Shown in pieces: positions 9,216 through 18,113 of a stretch of DNA of 64,000 nucleotides. Source of the DNA: Rhodospirillales bacterium (GTDB taxonomy: Bacteria; Pseudomonadota; Alphaproteobacteria; Rhodospirillales; Shumkoniaceae); NCBI GenBank assembly GCA_028281785.1, contig JANQJG010000004.1:1-64000 (forward strand), in the 5' to 3' direction. Under the pieces are notes generated by a model. That model was not told the origin of the DNA, searched no databases, and saw only the letters and a list, made by a program, of their open reading frames with translations. The translations under genes and the position numbers were made by a program. Position 1 is the stretch's first letter, and each line of letters opens with the position of its first letter.

Positions 9216-12200
9216 ATGGCCGATCTGCTGGACATTTTGAAGGAGCGGGTGCTGCTCTGCGACGGGGCGATGGGAAGCCGTGTCCAGGCGCTGACTCTGG
9301 ACGTCGAGAAGGATTATTGGGGGCAGGAAAACTGCACCGACATTCTCACCCGGTCGCGGCCGGATATCGTTCGCGACGTCCACCGTGGCTATCTGGCCGC
9401 GGGCGCCGACCTGATCATCACCAACACCTTTGGCGCATCGCCGGTGACCCTGGGCGAGTTCGACCTGGCGAGCGAGGCCTTCGCGCTGAACAAGGAGTCG
9501 GCCGAACTGGCCCGCGAGGTGGCCGAGGAGTTCGCCGGCGATGGCCGGAACCGCTTCATCCTGGGCGATGTCGGCCCCGGCACGAAGCTCCCGAGTCTCG
9601 GCCATATCGACTATGACACCCTTGAGGACGCGCTGACGGAGCAGTGCCGGGGGCTCATCGCCGGCGGCGTCGACGCGATCCTCATCGAGACCTGCCAGGA
9701 CCCGCTGCAGATCAAGGCGGCCGTGAATGGGGCCAAGCGCGCCCGCACCGAGGCGGCAAGGCCGATTCCCGTCATCGTGCAGGTCACGGTCGAGACGACC
9801 GGCACCCTTCTCGTCGGGGCCGATATCGCGGCCGCGGCCACGATCGTCCACGCGCTCGACGTCGACGTTCTGGGTCTCAACTGCGCAACCGGTCCGCAGG
9901 AGATGGCGGAGCATGTCCGCTGGCTGAGCGAAAACTGGCCCGGACCGATTTCGGTCCAGCCCAACGCCGGCCTTCCCGAGCTGGTGGACGGCCAGCCGCA
10001 CTATCCGCTCGGCCCGGACGAGTTGGCGAAATGGTTGGAGCGCTTCGTCGAGGAGGATGGGCTCAACATCATCGGCGGCTGCTGCGGCACGTCCGAACGC
10101 CATATCGCCGCCCTCGACACCATGTTGCGAGGTCGGGCGGAGAAGGGAAATCATCGTCCCGCGCCGGTGCATCGAGAGGTCCATTGGGTGCCGGCCGTGG
10201 CCTCTCTCTACGGCCAGGTGCCGCTCCGCCAGGAGAACGCCTTTTTCTCGATCGGCGAGCGTTGCAACGCCAACGGTTCCAAGCGCTTTCGAGAGCTCCA
10301 GGAAGCCGGCGATTGGGAGGGCTGCGTGGCCATGGGCCGCGATCAGGTAGCCGAGGGCTCGCACGCCATCGATGTCTGTACGGCCTTCGTCGGGCGCGAC
10401 GAGATCGCGGAGATGAATGAGGTCGTGAGCCGCATGCGGGGCTCGGTCGCGGCACCGCTGGTGATCGACTCGACGGAATACCCGGTCCTCGACTCCGCCC
10501 TCAAGCTCTATGGCGGCAAGGCGGTCATCAACTCCATCAATTTCGAGGACGGTGAGGAGGCCGCGGCCAAGCGCATGGAACTGGCGCGGCGTTTCGGCGC
10601 GGCCGTAATCGCCCTGACCATCGACGAGCAGGGCATGGCCAAGGACCCCGAGGGTAAGCTGCGCATCGCCCGGCGACTCCACGATTTCGCCTGCGGACGT
10701 TATGGCCTGCCGCCCTCGGACCTGCTCATCGACCCGCTGACCTTCACGGTCTGCACGGGCAACGAGGACGACCGCCGGCTCGCGATAAACACGCTCGACG
10801 GCATCGAGCTGATTGCCCGGGAACTGCCGGACTGCCAGATCATTCTCGGCCTGTCGAACGTTTCCTTCGGCCTCAACGCGGCGGCGCGGCACGTTCTCAA
10901 CTCTGTCTTTCTCGACCACGCGGTGAAGCGGGGCATGACCGGTGCCATCGTCCATGTCTCCCGGATTCGGCCCCTGCACCAGATCCCGGAGGAGGAGGTG
11001 CGCACGGCCGAGGATCTGATTTTCGACCGCCGGCGCGACGGCTACGACCCACTACACGCCTTAATGGCCCTGTTCGAGGGGCGCAGCGCGGCGGCGGCGA
11101 AGAAGCGCGAGCGGCCGGAAACGGTCGAGGAGCGCCTCAAGTTCCGCATCGTCGACGGGGACCGGCAAGGGCTGGAGGAGGATCTGGCGACCGCGCTCGA
11201 ACGCTACGGGCCGGTCGAGATCATCAACGAGATCCTGCTCGACGGCATGAAGGTGGTCGGCGATCTGTTCGGCGCCGGCAAGATGCAGCTTCCCTTCGTC
11301 CTGCAATCGGCGGAGACGATGAAGGCGTCGGTCGCCTATCTCGAACCGTTCATGGAGAAGGTGGACGGCCAGGAGAAAGGCACGATCGTCCTCGCCACGG
11401 TCAAGGGCGACGTTCATGACATCGGCAAGAATCTCGTGGACATCATCCTCTCGAACAACGGCTACCGGGTGGTCAATCTCGGCATCAAGCAGCCGATCCA
11501 GAACATCCTCGCCGCGGCCGAGGAGCACAGCGCCAACGCGATCGGCATGTCGGGGCTCCTGGTCAAGTCCACCGTGATCATGCGTGAGAACCTGCAGGAG
11601 ATGACGCGGCACAAGCTCGATCTGCCGGTCCTTTTGGGCGGCGCGGCCCTGACGCGGAAGTATGTGGAGGAGGACTGCACCGACTCTTATGGCTGCGGCC
11701 GCGTGGCCTATGCACGCGACGCCTTCGACGGCCTGACCTTGATGGACAAGGTCATGGGCGGCGGTTTTCAGGACCATTTGGCCGAGACTCAACGTAAGCG
11801 GGTCGGCCGGCCATCGAGTCAAAAGCGCGCGCTCGGCGCCGAGCCCGAGCCGCCGCCGCAGCGCCCGGTCGACCTCAAGGAGATCCAGATCCGCCGGGCC
11901 GATCTCCATGCCCAGGTCGAGGTGCCGGAGCCGCCATTCTGGGGCGCCCGGGTGCTGGATCGGGTTTCGCCCCGGGCGCTTCTGCCCTTCCTTAACGAAA
12001 CCATGCTCTATCAGTTCCATTGGGGCTACAAGAAGCAGGGGCGGACGCGCCAGGCCTGGAAGGAGTGGGCGTCGCGCGAGGTCCGGCCAATCCTGCACCG
12101 GCTCATGGAAACCTGCGAGGAGCAGGACATTCTCCAGCCCCAGGCGGTGTACGGGTTCTGGAAATGCGCTTCGGAAAACGACACGCTGATCCTGTTCGAG

Positions 12201-12713
12201 GAAGACGGGGAAACCGAGGCCGGCCGCTTCGCTTTTCCCCGCCAGAATCGGCCGGGGGGGCTCTGCATCGCCGATTTCTTCCGCGAGGTGAATTCGAGTT
12301 CGCGCGACGTGATCGGCCTGCAGGTGGTTACGGCCGGGTCCCGAGCCAGCGATGTCGCCCGCCAGTGGTTCGGCGACAACCGGTACCAGGATTATCTCTA
12401 TCTCCACGGCCTCGGTGTCGAGATCGCCGAGGCCCTGGCCGAGTATGTTCACAAGCGCATCCGTGGGGAGCTCGGCTTCGGCCATGAGGACGCGCGCGAC
12501 ATCGAAAAGCTGATCAAGCAGGGCTATCGGGGATCACGCTATTCCTTCGGCTACCCCGCCTGTCCCAACATGGCCGATCAGCGCATCCTGCTCAGCCTGC
12601 TCGGGGCCGAGCGCGTCGGCGTCGAGATGGCGGATGAGGACCAGCTCCATCCCGAGCAATCCACCTCGGCCTTCGTCGTCCATCATCCTCAGGCCAAGTA
12701 CTTCTCCGTCTGA
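9216..12713 (+). CDS. metH: cobalamin-dependent methionine synthase
   Basis: A 1165-residue four-module enzyme that transfers the methyl group of 5-methyl-THF to homocysteine. The homocysteine module (1-320) has its zinc Cys at C223 (LNCATGP) and C289-C290 (GGCCGTS). The pterin module (about 350-610) has FSIGERCNANGSKRF and VIDSTEYPVL. The cobalamin module (about 630-870) contains the lower-ligand motif DVHDIGKN at 732 with His734. The C-terminal activation module (about 900-1160) has RYSFGYPACPN, which binds SAM for reductive reactivation. All modules are present and in the usual order. The MetH type implies that the cell makes or imports cobalamin. Confidence 0.97.
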   Translation: MADLLDILKERVLLCDGAMGSRVQALTLDVEKDYWGQENCTDILTRSRPDIVRDVHRGYLAAGADLIITNTFGASPVTLGEFDLASEAFALNKESAELAREVAEEFAGDGRNRFILGDVGPGTKLPSLGHIDYDTLEDALTEQCRGLIAGGVDAILIETCQDPLQIKAAVNGAKRARTEAARPIPVIVQVTVETTGTLLVGADIAAAATIVHALDVDVLGLNCATGPQEMAEHVRWLSENWPGPISVQPNAGLPELVDGQPHYPLGPDELAKWLERFVEEDGLNIIGGCCGTSERHIAALDTMLRGRAEKGNHRPAPVHREVHWVPAVASLYGQVPLRQENAFFSIGERCNANGSKRFRELQEAGDWEGCVAMGRDQVAEGSHAIDVCTAFVGRDEIAEMNEVVSRMRGSVAAPLVIDSTEYPVLDSALKLYGGKAVINSINFEDGEEAAAKRMELARRFGAAVIALTIDEQGMAKDPEGKLRIARRLHDFACGRYGLPPSDLLIDPLTFTVCTGNEDDRRLAINTLDGIELIARELPDCQIILGLSNVSFGLNAAARHVLNSVFLDHAVKRGMTGAIVHVSRIRPLHQIPEEEVRTAEDLIFDRRRDGYDPLHALMALFEGRSAAAAKKRERPETVEERLKFRIVDGDRQGLEEDLATALERYGPVEIINEILLDGMKVVGDLFGAGKMQLPFVLQSAETMKASVAYLEPFMEKVDGQEKGTIVLATVKGDVHDIGKNLVDIILSNNGYRVVNLGIKQPIQNILAAAEEHSANAIGMSGLLVKSTVIMRENLQEMTRHKLDLPVLLGGAALTRKYVEEDCTDSYGCGRVAYARDAFDGLTLMDKVMGGGFQDHLAETQRKRVGRPSSQKRALGAEPEPPPQRPVDLKEIQIRRADLHAQVEVPEPPFWGARVLDRVSPRALLPFLNETMLYQFHWGYKKQGRTRQAWKEWASREVRPILHRLMETCEEQDILQPQAVYGFWKCASENDTLILFEEDGETEAGRFAFPRQNRPGGLCIADFFREVNSSSRDVIGLQVVTAGSRASDVARQWFGDNRYQDYLYLHGLGVEIAEALAEYVHKRIRGELGFGHEDARDIEKLIKQGYRGSRYSFGYPACPNMADQRILLSLLGAERVGVEMADEDQLHPEQSTSAFVVHHPQAKYFSV

Positions 12714-12747
12714 GCGGCGGTCAGACCCCCGGTCCACCCAGAGACTG

Positions 12748-12785
12748 TTGACTTAACCATAACCCTTGAGTTATGAAATAACTCA
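12748..12785 (+). promoter_or_regulatory. promoter and ArsR-type operator of the arsR-AHSA1-wrbA operon
   Basis: A perfect palindrome TGAGTTAT-gaa-ATAACTCA occupies 12767-12785. A -35-like TTGACT lies at 12748-12753 and a weak -10-like TTATGA at 12771-12776 with a 17-bp spacer, so the operator covers the -10 element. This is the classic arrangement for autorepression by an ArsR-family dimer. The stretch is clearly richer in AT than its surroundings. Confidence 0.65.
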
Positions 12786-12808
12786 TAACCTAAAGGTGAT
12801 GAGTTCAG

Positions 12809-13129
12809 GTGAGATCCTCTGCGGACATTCTCTTCGCGGCGCTGGCCGATCCAACCCGCCGGGCGATCTTTGAGCGGCTGTCACGGGAAGGCGAGCGGTC
12901 GGTGCACGCCCTGACCGACCATTCCGGCGTGTCGCAACCGGCGGTATCGAAGCATCTCGCGGTGCTCAAGCGCGCCGGGCTGGTCAACGGTCGGCGCGCA
13001 GGCCGCGAAACCTACTATCGCGTCCGGGTCGAAGGGCTTGCCCCTCTGATCGACTGGATGGGCTTCTACGGCGCCTTCTGGCCCGAGCGGCTCGACGCCC
13101 TCGAAGACCTGCTTGGAAGGATGGATTGA
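12809..13129 (+). CDS. ArsR-family transcriptional regulator
   Basis: A 106-residue winged-helix protein, the usual length for single-domain ArsR repressors: ILFAALADPTRRAIFERL, then VHALTDHSGVSQPAVSKHL as recognition helix, and a wing GRRAGRETYYRVR. No metal-binding CxC motif is present, so it is unlikely to sense arsenic or cadmium; pairs with AHSA1 genes usually respond to other signals. The start is GTG at 12809 with AAAGGTGATGAG upstream. Its stop overlaps the ATG of the next gene (TGATGA). Confidence 0.9.
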   Translation: MRSSADILFAALADPTRRAIFERLSREGERSVHALTDHSGVSQPAVSKHLAVLKRAGLVNGRRAGRETYYRVRVEGLAPLIDWMGFYGAFWPERLDALEDLLGRMD

Positions 13130-13569
13130 TGACCGGCCCAACCGAAGACACCCGCTCGCTGGTGTTCGAACGGCAGATGCCCCATTCGGCCGAGAAGATC
13201 TGGCGCGCGCTCACCCAGTCCTGGCTCATCGAGGAATGGCTGATGAAGAACGATTTCGTCGCCGAGGTCGGGCATCGCTTCACCGTTCGCGCGAAGCCGC
13301 TTCCGGGCTGGTCTGGCGTCACGAACTGCGAGGTCGTGATCGTTCAGCCGCCGCGTCTGCTCGCCTATCGCTGGGGTGACGGGACGGAATCGGACAGCGG
13401 CCTCACGACGCTCGTCACCTGGACGCTGACCCCGCGGAACGGCGGAACGCTGCTGCGCATGGAGCAATCCGGCTTCCGTCCGCGAGACGAACTTGGCTTC
13501 AAGCGCATGGGCGGCAAGTGGCCACAATGGATCGAACGGCTCGGACGGGTCGCGGGAGGCGTTGAATGA
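13129..13569 (+). CDS. SRPBCC/AHSA1-family protein
   Basis: A 146-residue START/Bet v1-like domain related to the Aha1 C-terminal domain. Typical signs are VFERQMPHSAEKIWRALTQ at the start, WLMKNDFVAEVGHRFTVR, the strand VVIVQPPRLLAYRW and the closing helix MGGKWPQWIERLGRV. The fold makes a hydrophobic cavity for a small ligand; the ligand is unknown. ArsR-AHSA1 gene pairs are common in bacteria. The ATG overlaps the arsR stop and its own stop overlaps the next gene, so the three are coupled. Confidence 0.88.
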   Translation: MTGPTEDTRSLVFERQMPHSAEKIWRALTQSWLIEEWLMKNDFVAEVGHRFTVRAKPLPGWSGVTNCEVVIVQPPRLLAYRWGDGTESDSGLTTLVTWTLTPRNGGTLLRMEQSGFRPRDELGFKRMGGKWPQWIERLGRVAGGVE

Positions 13570-14159
13570 ACCCGAACACGCTCATCGCCATCGTCTATCA
13601 CAGCGGCTACGGCCATACGGGGCGGCAGGCCGAGGCCGTGAAAGCAGGCGTGGAACAGGTGGAAGGCGCAGAAGCCCTGCTTCTCACCGTCGAGGACGCG
13701 CAAACGCGCTGGGACGATCTGGCCGCCGCGGAAGCCATCATCTTCGGTGCGCCAACCTACGTCGCCAGCGTCTCGGCTGCGTTCAAGGCCTTCCAGGAGG
13801 CGACCTCCCATGCGGTGATGGCCAAGGGACTCGCGTGGAAGGACAAGATCGCGGCCGGCTTCACCAACTCGGGCTCTCGTTCCGGAGACAAGCTGGCGGC
13901 GCTGATGCAGATCGCTCTCTTCGCCGCCCAGCACGGCATGCACTGGGTCAATCTCGACCTGCCGCCCGCGAACAATTCCACGACGGGGTCGGAGGAGGAT
14001 CTGAATCGACTCGGCTTCTGGCTGGGCGCCGGTGCCCAGTCGAATACCGACCAAGGCCCCGACATCGCGCCTCCCGAGGCGGATCTCGCCACCGCGCGCC
14101 ATCTCGGACAGCGCGTGGCCGAGACGACGCTTCAGTTTGTCCGTGGCCGCGCCGCCTAA
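13566..14159 (+). CDS. WrbA-like flavodoxin-family NAD(P)H:quinone oxidoreductase
   Basis: A 197-residue flavodoxin-fold protein. The FMN phosphate loop is visible at 10-19 (VYHSGYGHTG), the second loop at GAPTYVASVSAAFKAF and the third at FTNSGSRSGDK. WrbA proteins bind FMN and carry out two-electron quinone reduction, which avoids semiquinone radicals. The position as third gene of an ArsR-controlled operon suggests a response to an electrophile or quinone-like compound, an inference only. The stop codon overlaps that of the convergent epimerase gene by three bases. Confidence 0.85.
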   Translation: MNPNTLIAIVYHSGYGHTGRQAEAVKAGVEQVEGAEALLLTVEDAQTRWDDLAAAEAIIFGAPTYVASVSAAFKAFQEATSHAVMAKGLAWKDKIAAGFTNSGSRSGDKLAALMQIALFAAQHGMHWVNLDLPPANNSTTGSEEDLNRLGFWLGAGAQSNTDQGPDIAPPEADLATARHLGQRVAETTLQFVRGRAA

Positions 14160-15412
14160 TCAAGCTTGAGCAGCGAGAGATGCTTGTCGAAATGGCGTTC
14201 GACGAACGCGGTATGCAGATCTGCATTTTTATGCAGGATCTCCATCAGGCGGTCGCGATAGGGCCGCCCATCCGCGCCCACGCCCTTGGTGAGAACGGAG
14301 CCGTAGGTCACGTGCATCAGCTGGCGCCCGACATCCTCGTCCAGGAACACGCGTTCAAGGTCGGCATCGGCGACATTCCCCAGGCCCGCGATAAGCGCGT
14401 CCGTGGTGAACAGGTGGTAGGACGCGCGATCCTCTGCGAAGCGCCCCTTGCTGTATTCGACCAGCTCGCGGAAGAAGCCGGGGTCGCGATGCACGACGAC
14501 GCGAAGGGCCTCCAGATAGCTGGTGCCCGCCGTCTTCACGTGCAGCAGGTCGCCGCACAGACGGGCGAAGATCGGATAGACCGAGAATTTGTCGGAGCCG
14601 CTGTGCAGGCTCAGCTTGTAGGGGCCGCAATACCGGGCGATGGCCGCGTGCTCGGCGATCGACGCCTCGAAGGCGACGAGGTCGCCGCGATAGTCGATGG
14701 CCTTTTCGAACTCGCCGATGAAGCGGGGGGCGAGGCTGACGAAATCGATGCCGCGCCGCTGCAGCTCGCGGGCGACGAAAAGGTGCTCGAGCGGCGTGGT
14801 CGGGGATTCCGATTCATCGACCGACATCTCGATCTCATAGGCCTGCCCGCCATTCGCTTCCTTCAGGGCCTCGGCCAAGCTCTCGCAATGTCGGATGGCG
14901 CGGCCATACTTGACCGCCGCGCGCAGAAGCGGTTCCTCGCCGAAGCTTAGGGTAAGGTTGTCGTCGATCTGGAAGTTCTTGCCGAGATAAAGGTCGCGCA
15001 GGCTGGAGCCCTCGAACACGCCCTCCGAGGTTAGCCGTGTCTCCTCCTCGCGCAGCTGCTCCATCGGCATCTCGTCGGCCTCGTTGATCACGTGGTCCGA
15101 CGGATCGAAGGTGAAAAAGCGATAGCCCGCCGCCTGGGTGCTTCGCACGTCCTCGACCGTCTTCAGATGATCGGCGTCGGCGCCCCAGGGCCGGTTGAAT
15201 CCGGTCTCGGCCACGGCCCGGCGGGCGTCCTCCATGACATCCGAGGGCGTGCGGTTGGTCCGAACCATCTCGCGGATGGACTGCTGCGCGAAAACGGGCA
15301 GGAAGTCGGTCTTGACGCAGCTTTTGATGTGGCCGGGCGTGGCCAAGCCAAGGCGGTCGCCGAAACCGAAGGACTTCTTGAGGCCGATCACCGATGGCGC
15401 GGGCTGGGTCAT
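14156..15412 (-). CDS. tagaturonate epimerase (UxaE) family protein
   Basis: About 418 residues. It resembles the UxaE family (tagaturonate/fructuronate 3-epimerase-like sugar acid enzymes): FGFGDRLGLATPGHI near the start, VDESESPTTPLEHLFVARELQRR in the middle and KLSLHSGSDKFSVYP, whose His could be a metal ligand. No other hexuronate genes are nearby, so the physiological substrate is uncertain. The ATG at 15412 (MTQPAPS) is chosen over 15490, since the extra residues are not protein-like. Confidence 0.75.
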   Translation of the reverse strand: MTQPAPSVIGLKKSFGFGDRLGLATPGHIKSCVKTDFLPVFAQQSIREMVRTNRTPSDVMEDARRAVAETGFNRPWGADADHLKTVEDVRSTQAAGYRFFTFDPSDHVINEADEMPMEQLREEETRLTSEGVFEGSSLRDLYLGKNFQIDDNLTLSFGEEPLLRAAVKYGRAIRHCESLAEALKEANGGQAYEIEMSVDESESPTTPLEHLFVARELQRRGIDFVSLAPRFIGEFEKAIDYRGDLVAFEASIAEHAAIARYCGPYKLSLHSGSDKFSVYPIFARLCGDLLHVKTAGTSYLEALRVVVHRDPGFFRELVEYSKGRFAEDRASYHLFTTDALIAGLGNVADADLERVFLDEDVGRQLMHVTYGSVLTKGVGADGRPYRDRLMEILHKNADLHTAFVERHFDKHLSLLKLD

Positions 15413-15565
15413 GTTCAATCCCCCCAAGGGCATAGACGTTGAATGGTTTGTTGGATCGTCGCAGGCGGCGAAGGCCCGAGCATATTGCACGGCGCCAGCA
15501 GGTCAAGCTGCCTGCCTGCCAACGGCGCCAAAGGCGAAGCCGGATTCGAGAACGATGGCCTCGGT

Positions 15566-16021
15566 TTAGAACCGGCCTTTGTCGAGATAGCGCTGGTGAT
15601 AGTCCTCGGCCCGCCAGAATGTCGCCGCCGGCACGATTTCGGTCACGATCGGCCGGCTCGCGGCGCCGGATTGCTCCAGCTTCTTCTTCGAGGCTTGGGC
15701 CGCCTGTTCCTGCTCCCCGTCATGAAAGAAGATGGCGGATCGATACTGGCTGCCGATATCGGGCCCCTGCCGGTTGAGCTGGGTCGGGTCGTGGATGCGC
15801 CAGAAAACGTCGAGAAGCTCCTCATAGGAGACCTGAGCCGGGTCGAATTCGACGCGGACGGCCTCGGCATGTCCCGTGCGGCCGGTGCAGACATCCTCAT
15901 AGGTGGGGTTCTTCGTGGAGCCGCCGGTGTAGCCGACCTCGGCGTCGGTCACGCCTTTGACTTGCCGAAAGGAACGCTCGATGCCCCAGAAGCACCCCGC
16001 CGCGAATGTCGCTGTTGCCAT
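15566..16021 (-). CDS. msrA: peptide-methionine (S)-S-oxide reductase
   Basis: A 151-residue MsrA, compact compared with longer forms. The catalytic Cys is C10 in [33 protein letters not shown] and [13 protein letters not shown] are also family blocks. It repairs oxidised methionine S-sulfoxide in proteins, with thioredoxin as reductant. The usual C-terminal recycling Cys is not obvious after YHQRYL, where the protein ends at DKGRF. The start MATATF is supported by the motif position; the longer frame to 16096 is Arg-rich and not protein-like. Confidence 0.94.
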   Translation of the reverse strand: MATATFAAGCFWGIERSFRQVKGVTDAEVGYTGGSTKNPTYEDVCTGRTGHAEAVRVEFDPAQVSYEELLDVFWRIHDPTQLNRQGPDIGSQYRSAIFFHDGEQEQAAQASKKKLEQSGAASRPIVTEIVPAATFWRAEDYHQRYLDKGRF

Positions 16022-16152
16022 GGAAAAAGTCTCGACGCTGATTTTTGACGTTTTGCGATGTCCTCCTCTATGTGGGGCGCGTCGTCCCCGATGCAATCGG
16101 CCTCGGGCTGGGGTAGCATCCGACGCGGGAAACAGTTGGAAAGGAGCAGGTC

Positions 16153-16929
16153 ATGGCCGCATCGGACGGGGATATTCGCCTCACAAAGGACGGATTCGTC
16201 GCCACCATCACGATCGATCGCCCCGAGAAGCTGAACGCGATCACGCCGCATATGGCGACGCGGTTCTTCGAGGTCGCGGACGAGATCAACGAAACCGACG
16301 AGATCCGGGTGGCCGTCATCCTCGGCGCCGGGGAACGGGCGTTTTCGGCCGGCAGCGACATCAACATGCTGCGCGAGTATGGCACGCCCTGGCAGATGCG
16401 GACGCGCAAGGACTACGCGCGGGCCGTCTGGACCATCCGCAAGCCGGTGATCGCGGCGATCCGCGGCCATTGCATCGGTGGCGGGGGTGAGATCGCGCTC
16501 TATTCAGACATCCGCATCGCTTCCGAGACGGCGCGTTTCGGTTTCGCGGAGATCCATCGGGGCTGGCATGCGGGGATCGCGCCGTTGATGCTGCCGCGAC
16601 TCGTGGGCCAAGGGAAGGCCATGGAATTGTTGTTGACGGGCGATCCCATCGACGCCGAGGCGGCCTTGCGTCTGGGGCTGGTCGAAAGGCTGGTCGCCGA
16701 CGCCGAACTCGAAGGCACCGCCGGGGAGCTCGCCGAGCGCATCGCCCGCCTGAGCCCGATCGGTGTGCAGGCGACCAAGCATCTGGTGCGCGTCGGCTCC
16801 AATGTGGGAGTCGAGCAGGGAATTGCCTGGCAGAACGACCTGATCGCCTGCTGCTTCGCCACCGAGGACGCGGAGGAGGGCATGCGCGCCTTCCGTGAAA
16901 AGCGCGAGCCCGAGTTCAAGGGTCGATGA
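16153..16929 (+). CDS. enoyl-CoA hydratase/isomerase family protein
   Basis: A 258-residue crotonase-fold protein. It has IDRPEKLNAITPHM near the N terminus, the oxyanion-hole block AGERAFSAGSDINML and IRGHCIGGGGEIALYSDIRIASE, followed by FGFAEIHRGWHAG. A Glu in FAEIHRG sits where one catalytic Glu of hydratases is found, while the other position is less clear, so hydratase, isomerase or another crotonase reaction are all possible. GGAAAGGAGCAGGTC upstream gives a good ribosome-binding site. There are no other beta-oxidation genes next to it. Confidence 0.88.
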   Translation: MAASDGDIRLTKDGFVATITIDRPEKLNAITPHMATRFFEVADEINETDEIRVAVILGAGERAFSAGSDINMLREYGTPWQMRTRKDYARAVWTIRKPVIAAIRGHCIGGGGEIALYSDIRIASETARFGFAEIHRGWHAGIAPLMLPRLVGQGKAMELLLTGDPIDAEAALRLGLVERLVADAELEGTAGELAERIARLSPIGVQATKHLVRVGSNVGVEQGIAWQNDLIACCFATEDAEEGMRAFREKREPEFKGR

Positions 16930-16935
16930 CTGGCG

Positions 16936-17514
16936 CTACAGCTCCTCGAAGCCGAACTCGCGGATGAGTTCCAATCCCTTCCGCGCCGGCAGATAGTCGG
17001 GATCGTAGGACAAGGCCCGTTCGAAGGCGCGTTTCGCCTTGGCCATGTCGCCCCGCATCAAATGAATGCGGCCCATGTTCATATGCGGGAACTGATGGCA
17101 GCAATAGCGCTTGGCCGCCATCGCCTGTTCCAGCCAGGGGACCGCCTCCTCCGGCCGGTTCAGATCGATAAGGTAAACCCCGATGTCGTTGTAGGGATTG
17201 CCGTAGTCGGGATCGATCTCGATCGCCTTCTTGCATTCCGCGATGGCCTCCTCCAGGCGATCGAGATAGCTGAGGGACCAGCCGAGAAAGGTGTGGGCTT
17301 CCGCCGTCGGATGGAGGTCGATCGACTTTCGAAACAGGGCCGCCGCTTCTTCGTAGCCGCCCAGAATATGGACCGCGTATCCTTGCTTCCACAGGATATA
17401 GGCCGCGAGCTGCTCAGACCCGTCCGGCTCTTCCGCCAGAGCGGATCCCGTGCCGCCGGCTGCAAACAACCACAGGACAAGCGAAAAAGCTGTAATCTTG
17501 CGACGCAACGACAT
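16936..17514 (-). CDS. secreted TPR protein
   Basis: About 192 residues with an N-terminal signal sequence (ITAFSLVLWLFAAGGTGSALA) and four or more TPR helices: YEEAAALFRKSIDLHP, AHTFLGWSLSYLDRLEEAI, NPYNDIGVYLIDLNRPEEAV and MNMGRIHLMRGDMAKAKRAF. It is likely a periplasmic scaffold. It lies 33 bp downstream of a SEL1-repeat gene on the same strand, and the pair may be one transcript. No function is recognised. Confidence 0.82.
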   Translation of the reverse strand: MSLRRKITAFSLVLWLFAAGGTGSALAEEPDGSEQLAAYILWKQGYAVHILGGYEEAAALFRKSIDLHPTAEAHTFLGWSLSYLDRLEEAIAECKKAIEIDPDYGNPYNDIGVYLIDLNRPEEAVPWLEQAMAAKRYCCHQFPHMNMGRIHLMRGDMAKAKRAFERALSYDPDYLPARKGLELIREFGFEEL

Positions 17515-17547
17515 TTCGCACCCCCGCCAGAGGCGCCGGAACCACAA

Positions 17548-18018
17548 TCACCCGCCCGTCGGCTGCCAAGCCTGTAGGCGCTTTTCAGCCTCGGCGATCT
17601 CGGAGGCTGACATCGAGGCGGCGATTTCCTTCTGTCTGTCGGCGGCCCATGTTCGCCCCTGGGCCGCGGCCAGACCCAGCCACATATAGCCCTTGATCCT
17701 ATCCCTGGGCACCCCGACACCCCGACTCAGCAGATCGCCGATGTTGAGTTGGCCGACGGCGTTCCCGAGTTCCGCGGCGCGGCGGTACCAACCGGCGGCC
17801 CGCGTCGGATCGCGCGGCACGCCCAGCCCCTGCATATGCAGGTTGGCCAGGGACGTCATGGCCAGCGGATTTCCGGCCGCGGCCGCACGCTCCCACGCCT
17901 CGCGAGCGCCAACATAGTCGCCGCCGTCATAGGCCTGAAGGCCGTCGGCAAGATCGCTCGCGATGACGGGAGATGCCATCAGCCACGCCGCCACCGCGAG
18001 AAACAGCAGCCTCCACAT
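17548..18018 (-). CDS. secreted SEL1-repeat protein
   Basis: About 156 residues: a signal peptide (MWRLLFLAVAAWLMASPVIAS) followed by SEL1-like repeats of about 36 residues, for example AREAWERAAAAGNPLAMTSL, AAGWYRRAAELGNAVGQLNI and IKGYMWLGLAAAQG. Each shows the G-(x)GVPRD and WY/A-A-G pattern of the family. SEL1 proteins are adaptors, often in envelope stress or host interaction. The start at 18018 puts the signal peptide first; GGGAGGTGGGACAG is immediately upstream. Confidence 0.85.
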   Translation of the reverse strand: MWRLLFLAVAAWLMASPVIASDLADGLQAYDGGDYVGAREAWERAAAAGNPLAMTSLANLHMQGLGVPRDPTRAAGWYRRAAELGNAVGQLNIGDLLSRGVGVPRDRIKGYMWLGLAAAQGRTWAADRQKEIAASMSASEIAEAEKRLQAWQPTGG

Positions 18019-18113
18019 CTGTCCCACCTCCTGGGTTAAGACATGGATGCGGCGAAAACGGATTCCAAGAGCGTGGGCAGGGGCACTCGGCTCCGAGCCA
18101 AACCTTTCGGCGG

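Noticed and set aside
9195-10979. A 594-codon antisense frame opposite metH
   Set aside because: The MetH modules are unmistakable on the plus strand; the antisense frame lacks recognisable motifs and is a GC-bias artefact.
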